Positions 1-8,671 of a stretch of DNA of 64,000 bases are shown here, in pieces; the stretch's first letter is position 1; each line of letters begins with the position of its first letter. The notes beneath the pieces are model-generated. The model had not been told where the DNA came from. It was given only the letters and a program-made list of their open reading frames with translations, and searched no databases. Origin of the DNA: Promicromonospora soli (lineage in GTDB: Bacteria > Actinomycetota > Actinomycetes > Actinomycetales > Cellulomonadaceae); assembly GCF_014653785.1 (NCBI RefSeq), contig NZ_BNAS01000006.1:248001-312000 (forward strand). Direction: 5' to 3'. Made by a program: the position numbers and the translations under genes.

Positions 1-47
1 TGCACGACCGGAGCGTCGAGAAGCGGCTCGCTGAAGCAGAGATCTGA
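1..47 (+). CDS. C-terminal fragment of an upstream gene (unidentified, possibly tatC)
   Basis: The frame starting at base 3 reads 14 residues, HDRSVEKRLAEAEI, then TGA at 45-47. The charged, helical tail would suit the cytoplasmic end of TatC, which precedes helY in many actinobacteria. That is only context: 14 residues cannot identify a protein. The hairpin at 85-121 lies just after it, which supports a real gene end here. Confidence 0.35.
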   Translation, partial: HDRSVEKRLAEAEI

Positions 48-84
48 CAGCTCGTCCCGCCCCGCGGCCTCGGCCGTCGAGGAA

Positions 85-121
85 CCGTGCCCGGCCAGCC
101 ATGAGCGCAGGCTGGGCACGG
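85..121 (+). terminator. Hairpin terminator between upstream gene and helY
   Basis: CCGTGCCC (85-92) pairs with GGGCACGG (114-121), and inside it AGCC (97-100) pairs with GGCT (110-113). There is no T-tract, as is common in high-GC actinobacteria. Confidence 0.5.
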
Positions 122-154
122 TCATGTGACGTTCGGGGTGTCGGAGAGTGACCG

Positions 155-169
155 TAGGCTGTGCCCATG
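155..169 (+). promoter_or_regulatory. Leaderless -10 box of helY
   Basis: TAGGCT at 155-160 lies 6 nt before ATG 167. This spacing puts the transcription start at or next to the A of the ATG. It favours ATG 167 over GTG 161. Confidence 0.6.
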
Positions 170-3133
170 AGCGACCTGAGCCCCGCCGAGCGGTACACGG
201 CCTTCCGGTCACAGAGCCGTTCAGCGGCCGAGCACCCCGAGCTGACCCTCTTCCGGGAGGTCATCGGGTTCGAGCTCGACGACTTCCAGGTCCAGGCCTG
301 CGAGGCCCTCGAACAGGGCCGCGGCGTGCTGGTCGCGGCCCCCACCGGGGCGGGAAAGACCGTCGTGGGCGAGTTCGCCGTCCACCTGGCCCTCGCCGGC
401 GGCCGCAAGGCGTTCTACACGACGCCCATCAAGGCCCTGTCCAACCAGAAGTACTCCGACCTCGCGCGCCGCCACGGCCTCGAGAACGTCGGCCTGCTCA
501 CCGGGGACACCACGATCAACGGCGACGCGCCGGTGGTGGTCATGACCACCGAGGTGCTGCGCAACATGCTGTACGCCGGGTCGTCCACCCTGGACGGGCT
601 CGCCTACGTGGTCATGGACGAGGTGCACTACCTCGCCGACCGCTTCCGCGGACCCGTCTGGGAAGAGGTCATCATCCACCTCTCCGACGACGTGCAGCTC
701 GTCTCCCTGAGCGCCACCGTGTCCAACGCCGAGGAGTTCGGCGACTGGCTCGAGATGGTGCGCGGCGACACCGCCGTCGTCGTCTCCGAGCGCCGGCCCG
801 TGCCCCTGTGGCAGCACGTCCTCATGTCGTCGCCCGAACCGCGCGGCAAGCCGAGCCTCCTGGACCTGTACGCCGGGCACGTCGACCCGACCGACCCCGG
901 CACCAGCCCGCCCATCAACCCCGACCTGTCCGCGGCCTTCCGGTCCGGGCGCAGCGGCAACCGGCCCGGCGACCGTGGCGGCTCAGGTGGCGGACGAGGC
1001 CGCGGCCGCGGACGGGGCGACCGCGGGTACCGCGGAGGCAACGGGCGTCGGAACAGTGACGGCGGGCAGGGCGGCATCGGGCCGAACCGGCGCACCCCGC
1101 CCCGGTTCATCGTCATCGACGCCCTGGGCGCGGACGACCTGCTGCCCGCGATCTACTTCGTGTTCTCCCGCGCGGGCTGCGAGGCCGCCGTCGACCAGTG
1201 CCTCAAGGCCGGGCTGCGCCTGACCAGCCCGCAGGAGGAGGCGACCATCCGCGCCGTCGTGGAGGAGCGCACCGCCGCCATCCCGCCCGAGGACCTCGAC
1301 GTGCTCGGCTACTGGTCCTGGTCGCAGGCCCTGGCCCGCGGCGTCGCCGCCCACCACGCCGGCATGCTGCCCGTGTTCAAGGAGACCGTCGAGGACCTGT
1401 TCTCGCGCGGCCTGGTCAAGGTCGTGTTCGCCACCGAGACCCTCGCGCTCGGCATCAACATGCCCGCCCGGTCCGTCGTCCTGGACAAGCTCGTCAAGTG
1501 GGACGGCGCCAGCCACGTCCCGGTCACGCCCGGTGAGTTCACCCAGCTCACCGGCCGCGCCGGACGCCGGGGCATCGACATCGAGGGCCACGCCGTCGTC
1601 GTCGACCACCCCGCGCTGGACCCCGTGGCCCTCGCCGGCCTCGCGTCCAAGCGCCTGTACCCCCTCAAGTCCAGCTTCCGGCCCACCTACAACATGGCCG
1701 TCAACCTCGTGGCCCAGGTCGGCCGCGACCGCGCACGCGAAGTCCTGGAGACCTCGTTCGCGCAGTTCCAGGCCGACCGCGGCGTCGTCGGCCTGGCCAA
1801 GCAGGCCCAGGCCCACGCCGAAGCCCTCGACGGGTACGCCAAGGCCATGTCCTGCGACGTCGGCGACTTCGGCGAGTACATGGACCTGCGCCGCGCCATC
1901 AAGGACCGCGAGCGCGAGCTGTCGCGCGTAGCGTCCGGCGCCCGGCGGGCCGAGGTCGTGGCATCCCTGGAACAGCTGCGCCGCGGCGACATCGTCGAGG
2001 TGCCTTCCGGCCGGCGGCGCGGGTACGTCCTCGTGCTCGACCCCGGCGAGCCCGGCGGGTTCGACGGGCCGCGCCCGACCGTGCTGACCCAGGAACGCCA
2101 GGTCAAGAAGCTGACCCTGGCCGACGCGCCCGCCGGCCTCGAGACCGTCACGAGCGTCAAGATCCCCAAGGCGTTCAACCCTCGCAAGCCCGACGCACGC
2201 CGCGACATGGTCTCGACCATGCGCAACGCACTGGGCGCCCTGGCCGACGACGTCCCCTCCGCCCACTCGACCAGCAGCCCTGCGGACAGCCCGGCCAGCA
2301 GGGCCGCACGCGGCGGAGCCCTGCCCGGGCGCCGCGGCGACGCCTCCACGGACAACGAGCTCGCCCGCCTGCGCAAGGCCCTCAAGGCCCACCCGTGCCA
2401 CGCCTGCCCCGAGCGCGACGACCACGCCCGCTGGGCCGAGCGCTGGAACAAGCTCAAGCGGGAGCACGACCAGCTCGTGCGCCGCGTCGAGGGACGCACC
2501 GGCTCCATCGCCCGCACGTTCGACCGCACGCTCGACGTGCTGCTCACCCTCGGCTACCTGCAGCACACCGGGGCCGGAAACGGGCAGGGCGGCGCAAGCC
2601 GGGGCAGCGCCGGCCGGATCCGGGTGACCGACGACGGCCGCTGGCTGCGCCGCCTCTACGCCGAGAACGACCTGCTGCTGGCCGAATGCCTCCGCCGCGG
2701 GGTGTGGGACGGCCTCGACCCGGCCGGCCTGGCCGCCGTCGTCTCCACCGTCGTGTACCAGGGGCGGCGAGACGACGCCCCCGACCCGTACATCCCCGGT
2801 GGACCCACCGGCCGCCTCGCGGGCATCCTGGACGACACGCAGCGCGTGTGGTCCGAGGTGGACGACCTCGAGGAGGCGCACGGCATCGAGGCCACCGGAC
2901 CGCTCGACATGGGCTTGGTCGGCGCTATGTACCGGTGGGCGTCCGGCAAGGGGCTGGACAGCGTGCTGCGCGGCTCCGACCTCGCCGCGGGCGACTTCGT
3001 GCGCTGGTGCAAGCAGGTCATCGACGTGCTGGACCAGCTCGGCGGCGCCGCGCCGTCGGACAAGCTGCGCACGACCGCGCGCAAGGCGCAGGACGCGGTC
3101 CTCCGGGGAGTCGTGGCCTACTCCAGCATCTGA
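167..3133 (+). CDS. helY: Ski2/Mtr4-type DEAD/DEAH-box RNA helicase HelY
   Basis: A 988-residue superfamily 2 helicase, predicted to unwind RNA using ATP in the cytoplasm. Visible motifs are Walker A APTGAGKT (about 58-65), DEVHY (about 151), LSATVSN (about 180) and motif VI QLTGRAGRRG (about 460). A CHACPER cysteine motif and the DSHCT-type C-terminal region follow. An Arg/Gly-rich insertion at about 260-300 (GRGRGRGRGDRGYRGG) lies between the two RecA lobes and resembles an RGG RNA-binding tail; it may be lineage-specific. Length and order match actinobacterial HelY (M. tuberculosis Rv2092c). It stands alone behind a leaderless promoter. Start ATG 167 was chosen from the TAGGCT box; GTG 161 is the alternative. 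Confidence 0.93.
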   Translation: MSDLSPAERYTAFRSQSRSAAEHPELTLFREVIGFELDDFQVQACEALEQGRGVLVAAPTGAGKTVVGEFAVHLALAGGRKAFYTTPIKALSNQKYSDLARRHGLENVGLLTGDTTINGDAPVVVMTTEVLRNMLYAGSSTLDGLAYVVMDEVHYLADRFRGPVWEEVIIHLSDDVQLVSLSATVSNAEEFGDWLEMVRGDTAVVVSERRPVPLWQHVLMSSPEPRGKPSLLDLYAGHVDPTDPGTSPPINPDLSAAFRSGRSGNRPGDRGGSGGGRGRGRGRGDRGYRGGNGRRNSDGGQGGIGPNRRTPPRFIVIDALGADDLLPAIYFVFSRAGCEAAVDQCLKAGLRLTSPQEEATIRAVVEERTAAIPPEDLDVLGYWSWSQALARGVAAHHAGMLPVFKETVEDLFSRGLVKVVFATETLALGINMPARSVVLDKLVKWDGASHVPVTPGEFTQLTGRAGRRGIDIEGHAVVVDHPALDPVALAGLASKRLYPLKSSFRPTYNMAVNLVAQVGRDRAREVLETSFAQFQADRGVVGLAKQAQAHAEALDGYAKAMSCDVGDFGEYMDLRRAIKDRERELSRVASGARRAEVVASLEQLRRGDIVEVPSGRRRGYVLVLDPGEPGGFDGPRPTVLTQERQVKKLTLADAPAGLETVTSVKIPKAFNPRKPDARRDMVSTMRNALGALADDVPSAHSTSSPADSPASRAARGGALPGRRGDASTDNELARLRKALKAHPCHACPERDDHARWAERWNKLKREHDQLVRRVEGRTGSIARTFDRTLDVLLTLGYLQHTGAGNGQGGASRGSAGRIRVTDDGRWLRRLYAENDLLLAECLRRGVWDGLDPAGLAAVVSTVVYQGRRDDAPDPYIPGGPTGRLAGILDDTQRVWSEVDDLEEAHGIEATGPLDMGLVGAMYRWASGKGLDSVLRGSDLAAGDFVRWCKQVIDVLDQLGGAAPSDKLRTTARKAQDAVLRGVVAYSSI

Positions 3134-3178
3134 CGAGGTCGCGGCCCCGGACAGGGGACATCGGCTGAGGTGATCGCA

Positions 3179-3194
3179 TACAGTTCCCACCGTG
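3179..3194 (+). promoter_or_regulatory. Leaderless -10 box of amidohydrolase gene
   Basis: TACAGT (3179-3184) lies 7 nt before GTG 3192. No Shine-Dalgarno sequence is present. Confidence 0.55.
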
Positions 3195-4973
3195 AGCCAG
3201 CCAGCCCGATCGATCCTGTACCGCAACGGAGTCGTCCACTCCGCGGCCGACCCGTTCGCCGAGGCAATCCTCGTGGACGACGGGGTCGTTGCGTGGCTGG
3301 GTGCCGACGACACGGCCGCAGGGCTCGCCGCGCGCGCGGACCGGGTGATCGACCTCGACGGCGCGCTGGTGACCCCCGGGTTCGTCGACGCGCACGCCCA
3401 CGTGCTGGAGACCGGCCTGTCGGCCGACTCCGTGGACCTCACGACCGCCGGGGGCGTGCACTCGCTCGCCGACGCGCTGGCCGCCCTGTACGTGGGCGCC
3501 CGCCGGCTGGCGGCGACCGACCCGTCCGGCGACGAGGTGCTGCTCGCCTACGGCTGGGACGAGCAGGCCTGGCCCGAGCGGCGCGCCTTCACCCGCGAGG
3601 AGCTGGACGCCGCCTGCGGCGGACGTCCTGTGTACGCGGCACGCGTGGACGTCCACTCGGCGGTGGTCTCCACCGCCATGGCCGCGCGCGCCGGCATCCA
3701 GCAGGACCCCGCCTGGACCGGGATGGGCCTGTCCGGCTCCGGGTGGTCCGACGCCCCCGCCGACACCGGCCTCGTCACGGCCGCCCTGCACCACACCGTG
3801 CGCGACGTCGCCCACGCCCTGTCGCCCGAGCGCCGCAGCAGGATCTACCGCGACACGCTCACCGCGTGGGCGGCCCGCGGCATCGTGTCCGTGCACGAGA
3901 TGAGCGGCGAGCACCTCGACACCCGCGCCGGGCTGGCCGAGCTGTACGCCATGACGGCGAGCTCGGTGACGCCGGAGGCCCTCGCGGAGCCGGGCGCGCC
4001 CGCCCTGCCGCACCTGGTCGCCTACCGCGGCGAGCTCTGCGAGAGCGCCGACGACGCCCGCGCCCTGCTCGCCGAGCTTCCGTTCCTCACCGGGATCGGC
4101 GGAGACCTCAACGTCGACGGGTCGATCGGCTCGCGCACCGCGGCCCTGCGCAGCCCCTACGCGGACCTGCCCGCCGACCCGTCCACCGGCACCTTCGCCG
4201 GCGCCCTGACCAACGCCGACGGCACCCCGTGGACCGGCAACCTGTACCTGTCCGCCGACCAGATCGCCACCCACCTGGCGGCTGTGCAGGGCGCCGGCGT
4301 CCAGGCCGCGTTCCACGTCATCGGGGACCGGGCGATGGACACCATGGTGCTCGGACTCCAGATCGCCGCCCAGACGACCGGGGAGAGCGCGCTGCGCGCC
4401 GGGCACCACCGCATCGAGCACGGGCTGTTCGTGGACGCGGTGACCCTCGCCGCGCTCCTGGTGCACGGCGTCGGGCTGTCGGTGCAGCCGGCGTTCGACT
4501 CGGTGTTCGGCGGGACCAAGGGCGTGTACGCCTCCCGGCTCGGCCCCATGCGCGCCGGATCGCTCATGCCGTTCGCCGACCTCGCGCAGGCCGGCGTGCC
4601 GCTCGCGTTCGGCTCCGACACACCGGTCACGCCCGTCGACCCCTGGCAGGGTGTGCGCGCCGCGACCAGCCACGAGGACCCGGAACAGCGCATCTCCGCG
4701 GGCGCCGCGTTCCGCGCCCACACCCGCGGCGGCTGGCGCCTCGCGGGCCTGGACCACACCGGCGCCGGCCAGCTCCGGGTGGGCGCACCCGCGCACCTCG
4801 CCGTCTGGCGGGCCGAGCAGCTCGGCGTGCAGGCCGCACCCGGACGGCTCAGCTCCTGGAGCGAGGAGGCGCGAGCCGGAACGCCCCTGCTGCCCGACCT
4901 CTCGCCCGACGCCGTCGACCCGGAGTGCCTGCACACGATGCGCGACGGCGTCGTCCTGCACGACGCACTGTAG
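3192..4973 (+). CDS. YtcJ-type metal-dependent amidohydrolase (amidohydrolase 3 family)
   Basis: A 593-residue cytoplasmic TIM-barrel hydrolase. The metal-binding HxH is in VDAHAHVLE (H68, H70). Later ligands fit AAFHVIGDRAMD, HHRIEHGLF and the FGSDTPV aspartate near the C-terminus, the usual order in the YtcJ/amidohydrolase_3 group. N- and C-terminal strands form the small beta-sandwich. Substrates in this family are diverse imide or amide bonds and cannot be predicted here. The gene is monocistronic, between helY and lnt, with a leaderless start. Family certainty is high; substrate is unknown. Confidence 0.88.
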   Translation: MSQPARSILYRNGVVHSAADPFAEAILVDDGVVAWLGADDTAAGLAARADRVIDLDGALVTPGFVDAHAHVLETGLSADSVDLTTAGGVHSLADALAALYVGARRLAATDPSGDEVLLAYGWDEQAWPERRAFTREELDAACGGRPVYAARVDVHSAVVSTAMAARAGIQQDPAWTGMGLSGSGWSDAPADTGLVTAALHHTVRDVAHALSPERRSRIYRDTLTAWAARGIVSVHEMSGEHLDTRAGLAELYAMTASSVTPEALAEPGAPALPHLVAYRGELCESADDARALLAELPFLTGIGGDLNVDGSIGSRTAALRSPYADLPADPSTGTFAGALTNADGTPWTGNLYLSADQIATHLAAVQGAGVQAAFHVIGDRAMDTMVLGLQIAAQTTGESALRAGHHRIEHGLFVDAVTLAALLVHGVGLSVQPAFDSVFGGTKGVYASRLGPMRAGSLMPFADLAQAGVPLAFGSDTPVTPVDPWQGVRAATSHEDPEQRISAGAAFRAHTRGGWRLAGLDHTGAGQLRVGAPAHLAVWRAEQLGVQAAPGRLSSWSEEARAGTPLLPDLSPDAVDPECLHTMRDGVVLHDAL

Positions 4974-5006
4974 AAGCCCACAACTAAGGGATCATCTCTA
5001 CGCCGG

Positions 5007-5021
5007 TAGGCTGCGATGGTG
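5007..5021 (+). promoter_or_regulatory. Leaderless -10 box of lnt
   Basis: TAGGCT (5007-5012) is 6 nt before GTG 5019 but only 3 nt before ATG 5016. The spacing used elsewhere in this window favours GTG 5019. Confidence 0.55.
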
Positions 5022-6740
5022 CGCCTGCGTGAGCCGTCCCGGCTGCTGTCCTTGTTCCTCGCGGTGACCGGTGGCCTCATCCTCTGGTCGGCGTTCCCCG
5101 ACGCCGGCGTCTGGCCCGCCGCGTTCGTCGCGGTCGCGGTCCTGTACTGGTCGCTCGGCCGCGACAACGCCTGGTGGAACTTCCTCGTCGGGTTCCTGTT
5201 CGGCATCACGTTCTTCCTGCCGCACCTGTGGTGGGCGCACGAGTCGACCGAGACCGCCCCGTGGATAGCGGTGGCGACCGTCGAGTCGCTGTTCCTCGCC
5301 CTTTTCGGCGCGCTGTGGACCTGGGTCCGCCGCGCCCCGTTCCTGCGCCGCCGCGGCTGGTGGCTCGCCGCCGCGTTCGCCGTGCTCTACGTCGCCGTCG
5401 AGCAGCTGCGCGCCGAGTTCCCGTTCGGCGGGTTCCCCTGGGGCCGCCTCGCGTGGGCCATGGCCGGCACCCCGACGGGGCGTGCCGCCTGGCTCGGCGG
5501 CACCGTCGCGGTGAGCCTGCTCGTCGCGTTCGCCGGCGTGCTGCTCGCGCTGGCCGTGGCGGGCCTGGTCCGGGCGGCGCGCCGCCGGAGCCGGCAGACG
5601 CAGGCCGAGGGTCAGCACAGCGTCCTGCCCGAGGTTGGCCGCTCCGTGGGCGCCCTCGCGCTGGGTGCCGCGGTCGCCGTCGCGCCGCTGGTGCTGCCGC
5701 TGCCCACGTCCGCGAGCGCCGGGGCCGTCGAGACGCCGGAGGGCAACGAGGTGTACGACGCCGGGAGCGACCTTGCCGAGGACGGTCAGCTGTGGGCGGG
5801 TGCGGTCCAGGGCGACGTGGGGGAGCCGGGCCTTGGTGCGTTCGCGAACCGGGCGGAGGTGCTGAACAACCACCTGGAGGGCACGTACACGCTGGCCGAG
5901 GACTATGCGGGTGAGCTGGACGTGGTGCTGTGGCCGGAGAACGGTTCGGACCTGGATCCGCAGACGGCACCTGATGTCGCGCACGGGCTGGACGAGGCGT
6001 CGAAGGCTGTGGGGGCGCCGATCCTGGTGGGGGCGCAGGAGTTCCCGGAGACGGGTGGGCGGTACAACGTGCTGCTGATGTGGCAGGCGGGCAACGGTGT
6101 GATCGGGCGGTATGCGAAGCAGCATCCGGCGCCGTTCGGTGAGTACATCCCGATGCGGTCGTTCCTGCGGCTGCTCTCGGACCAGGTGGACCGGGTGACG
6201 ACGGACATGATCCCGGGGGTGAACCCGCCGGTGGTGGATGTGCCGAGCAGGCTCGGTCAGGGTGACTACCGGCTGGGCACCATCATCTGCTTCGAGGTGG
6301 CGTACGACGAGATCATCCGGGACGCGGTGGTCGAGGGGGCGCAGGTGCTGGTGATCCCGACGAACAACGCGTCGTTCGGGTTCACTGCGGAGTCGACGCA
6401 GCAGCTGGCGATGTCACGGATGCAGGCGATCACGACGGGGCGGGCGGCGGTGCAGATCTCGACGGTGGGTGTGTCGGGTGTGATCACCCCTGACGGCACC
6501 GTGGTGCGGCGGACCGGTCTGTTCACTGCTGACGAGTTCGTGACGAACCTGCCGCTGCGGTCCTCGATCACGCCGGCGGTGGCCGCCGGCTACTGGCCGG
6601 GCTGGGTGGTCGGTGGTCTTGCCGGTGTGCTCCTGGTCGCGGGTGTCGTGGGCGGGATCGGCGCGCGGCGGGGGCGCGCGAGCGGGGCCCCTGCAGAGGG
6701 CGGAGCAGGTAAGACGGAGCTGGTCGGGCAGGGCCGGTAG
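5019..6740 (+). CDS. lnt: Apolipoprotein N-acyltransferase
   Basis: Transfers an acyl chain to the N-terminal cysteine of lipoproteins in the membrane. The protein has 573 residues: about six N-terminal membrane helices, a periplasm-facing CN-hydrolase domain and a final C-terminal helix. The catalytic triad is visible: Glu in VLWPENGSD, Lys in YAKQHPAPFGEYIP and Cys in TIICFEVAYDE. Lnt is established in actinobacteria (M. tuberculosis Ppm1 N-domain, Streptomyces). No Ppm1 synthase domain is fused. Two lipoproteins with clear lipoboxes (10906 and 47296) are possible substrates. GTG 5019 is preferred over ATG 5016 from promoter spacing. The gene ends before a strong terminator. Confidence 0.92.
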   Translation: MRLREPSRLLSLFLAVTGGLILWSAFPDAGVWPAAFVAVAVLYWSLGRDNAWWNFLVGFLFGITFFLPHLWWAHESTETAPWIAVATVESLFLALFGALWTWVRRAPFLRRRGWWLAAAFAVLYVAVEQLRAEFPFGGFPWGRLAWAMAGTPTGRAAWLGGTVAVSLLVAFAGVLLALAVAGLVRAARRRSRQTQAEGQHSVLPEVGRSVGALALGAAVAVAPLVLPLPTSASAGAVETPEGNEVYDAGSDLAEDGQLWAGAVQGDVGEPGLGAFANRAEVLNNHLEGTYTLAEDYAGELDVVLWPENGSDLDPQTAPDVAHGLDEASKAVGAPILVGAQEFPETGGRYNVLLMWQAGNGVIGRYAKQHPAPFGEYIPMRSFLRLLSDQVDRVTTDMIPGVNPPVVDVPSRLGQGDYRLGTIICFEVAYDEIIRDAVVEGAQVLVIPTNNASFGFTAESTQQLAMSRMQAITTGRAAVQISTVGVSGVITPDGTVVRRTGLFTADEFVTNLPLRSSITPAVAAGYWPGWVVGGLAGVLLVAGVVGGIGARRGRASGAPAEGGAGKTELVGQGR

Positions 6741-6785
6741 GGCACGGCCCGCGAACCGAGCAGACCGCAGATCAGTAGACGCAGA

Positions 6786-6829
6786 ACGACCGTCGGGTCC
6801 GGGCCTTGTGGCCCGGACCCGACGGTCGT
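6786..6829. terminator. Bidirectional intrinsic terminator between lnt and rbpA
   Basis: A perfect 20-bp stem (6786-6805 with 6810-6829) closes a TTGT loop. T-rich sequence TGTTCTTGCTTT follows on the plus strand. It sits between the convergent ends of lnt and rbpA. Confidence 0.9.
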
Positions 6830-6867
6830 TGTTCTTGCTTTCAGCCGCGGCTGTCAGTCGAGGACTG

Positions 6868-7212
6868 TCAGGCGGAGCGGCGGAGCTTGCCGGCGCGCAG
6901 CAGCTCGAGACGCTCGTCGAGGAGGTCCTCGAGCTCCTTCACCGTGCGGCGCTCCAGCAGCATGTCCCAGTGGGTGCGCTGCGGCTTGGTCGCCTTGGGC
7001 TCCGGCTTCTCGGCGTCGCGCAGCAGCGCCTCCTCGCCGCAGCGGCACTCCCAGATCGGGGGCACGTCAGCGTCTGTGGCAAAGGGCAGGATGATGGTGT
7101 GGCCGTTGGGGCAGTCGTAGTAGGCCTGGAACCGAGGGGCGAAGTCAACGCCCTCGTCGGACTCCATGCTCTTACTACCGATGCTCATACCGCGCAGGGA
7201 CCGGTCAGGCAC
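6868..7212 (-). CDS. rbpA: RNA polymerase-binding protein RbpA
   Basis: A 114-residue actinobacterial transcription factor that binds principal sigma factors and core polymerase and stabilises open complexes. The start VPDRSLRGM, the zinc-ribbon-like core (YDCPNGH ... WECRCG) and the sigma-interacting tail THWDMLLERRTVKELEDLL follow the family order. GTG 7212 is preceded by GGAGG at 5 nt, so longer readings are rejected. Upstream lies a GGAAC-N18-GTT element, the SigR/SigH oxidative-stress consensus; rbpA is a known SigR target in Streptomyces. That implies thiol-stress induction here. Confidence 0.96.
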   Translation of the reverse strand: MPDRSLRGMSIGSKSMESDEGVDFAPRFQAYYDCPNGHTIILPFATDADVPPIWECRCGEEALLRDAEKPEPKATKPQRTHWDMLLERRTVKELEDLLDERLELLRAGKLRRSA

Positions 7213-7265
7213 GATGTCCTCCAGAGGGTTGTCGGGATAGGTGGCGGAAAAAGGTCCACATAGCC

Positions 7266-7291
7266 AACGCAGGGACCCTCTGTGATGTTCC
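7266..7291 (-). promoter_or_regulatory. SigR/SigH-type promoter of rbpA
   Basis: On the minus strand GGAAC (7291-7287) is followed by exactly 18 nt and GTT (7268-7266), matching GGAAT/C-N18-GTT. The start codon is about 54 nt downstream. A second GGAAC lies 9 nt further upstream. Confidence 0.8.
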
Positions 7292-7465
7292 AGCCGTTCC
7301 AGCCGTCTGATGACCAGCCGTCTGATCAGGCTACGCGTCGGACGTGCGCGCGCAAGCGCACTCCGGGCAAACTGGGCGCCGATGTGCGCGATCTCACGTA
7401 GGTCGCGGCGGGTGGGAGATGGCACCGCGGGAACAATCGACCATAGCAGCCTGTTGAGGCCCATG

Positions 7466-7479
7466 TGCATGTAGATGCA
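7466..7479. promoter_or_regulatory. Inverted repeat upstream of the CE1758-type oxidoreductase
   Basis: TGCAT-GTAG-ATGCA is a perfect 5-bp inverted repeat 35 nt before the start at 7514. It is a candidate operator; no regulator gene is adjacent. The rest of 7213-7513 holds only the rbpA promoter. Confidence 0.35.
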
Positions 7480-7513
7480 TGAACCAGCCAACCAGATGGG
7501 GGAGCGCAGCATC

Positions 7514-8671
7514 ATGCAGTTCGGGATCTTCAGTGTCAGCGACGTGACGACGGACCCGACCACGGGGCACACTCCGGACGACACCGAGCGTGTCCGGGCC
7601 ATGCTCACGATCGCGAAGCACGCGGACGAGGCAGGCCTCGACGTCTTCGCCACCGGTGAGCACCACAACCCGCCGTTCGTGGCCTCCAGCCCGACGACGA
7701 TGCTCGGCTACCTGGCCGGCGTCACCCAGAACATCACCCTGTCCACGGCGACGACGCTGATCACGACCAACGACCCGGTCCGCATCGCCGAGGAGTACGC
7801 GATGCTCCAGGTCATCTCCGACGGCCGGATGGACCTCATGATGGGCCGCGGCAACACGGGCCCCGTGTACCCGTGGTTCGGTCAGGACATCCGCCAGGGC
7901 ATCCCGCTCGCGATCGAGAACTACGCGCTCGTGCGCCGGCTCTGGACCGAGGACGTCGTGGACTGGGAGGGCAAGTTCCGTACCCCGCTGCAGGGCTTCA
8001 CCGCCACGCCGCGCCCGCTGGACGGCGTGCCGCCCTTCGTGTGGCACGGCTCGATCCGCAGCCCCGAGATCGCGGAGCAGGCCGCCTACTACGGCGACGG
8101 ATTCCTGCACAACAACATCTTCTGGCCCATGAGCCACACCAAGCAGATGGTCCAGTTCTACCGCCAGCGGTTCGAGCACTACGGCCACGGCCGTGCCGAC
8201 CAGGCGATCGTGGGCCTCGGTGGCCAGGCCTTCATCCGCAAGAACAGCCAGGACGCCTGGGACGAGTTCCGCCCGTACTTCGACAACGCGCCCGTCTACG
8301 GGCACGGCCCCACCATGGAGGACTTCACGCGCGACACGCCGCTCACCGTCGGCTCCCCGCAGCAGGTCATCGACCGCTACGGGTCCTTCATCGACGAGGT
8401 CGGCTACTACCAGCGCCAGATGTTCCTCACGGACCACGCGGGCCTGCCGCTCAAGACGGTCCTGGAGCAGATCGACATCCTCGCCTCCGACGTCGTGCCG
8501 GAGCTGCGCAAGATCGCCGACGCCAAGCGGCCGCAGGACGTGCCGGCCAACCCGCCCACGCACGCCGAGCGCGTGGCCGCGGCGCGGGCCACGGGCGAGG
8601 CCGGCACCACCCACGTCGGCGACGGCGGGGACGAGTACACCGGCAAGCTGGCCGAGGAGGCCCTCTCGTGA
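7514..8671 (+). CDS. Luciferase-like (LLM) FMN-dependent monooxygenase, CE1758-type
   Basis: A 385-residue TIM-barrel flavin enzyme that should use reduced FMN and oxygen on an unknown small substrate. It starts MQFGIFSVSDVTTDP and carries GEHHNPPF and SDGRMDLMMGRGNTGPVYPW, typical of the bacterial luciferase fold. The next gene encodes an FMN reductase and overlaps it by GTGA. This two-gene arrangement is the one seen for Corynebacterium efficiens CE1758/CE1759-type pairs, so the neighbour probably supplies FMNH2. ATG 7514 follows GGGGGAG at 9 nt. The C-terminal 50 residues are Ala/Gly-rich and probably disordered. Confidence 0.9.
   Translation: MQFGIFSVSDVTTDPTTGHTPDDTERVRAMLTIAKHADEAGLDVFATGEHHNPPFVASSPTTMLGYLAGVTQNITLSTATTLITTNDPVRIAEEYAMLQVISDGRMDLMMGRGNTGPVYPWFGQDIRQGIPLAIENYALVRRLWTEDVVDWEGKFRTPLQGFTATPRPLDGVPPFVWHGSIRSPEIAEQAAYYGDGFLHNNIFWPMSHTKQMVQFYRQRFEHYGHGRADQAIVGLGGQAFIRKNSQDAWDEFRPYFDNAPVYGHGPTMEDFTRDTPLTVGSPQQVIDRYGSFIDEVGYYQRQMFLTDHAGLPLKTVLEQIDILASDVVPELRKIADAKRPQDVPANPPTHAERVAAARATGEAGTTHVGDGGDEYTGKLAEEALS

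Noticed and set aside
983-3442. An 819-codon minus-strand frame under helY
   Set aside because: Low-complexity Gly/Val/Arg translation opposite a clear helicase; caused by third-position GC.
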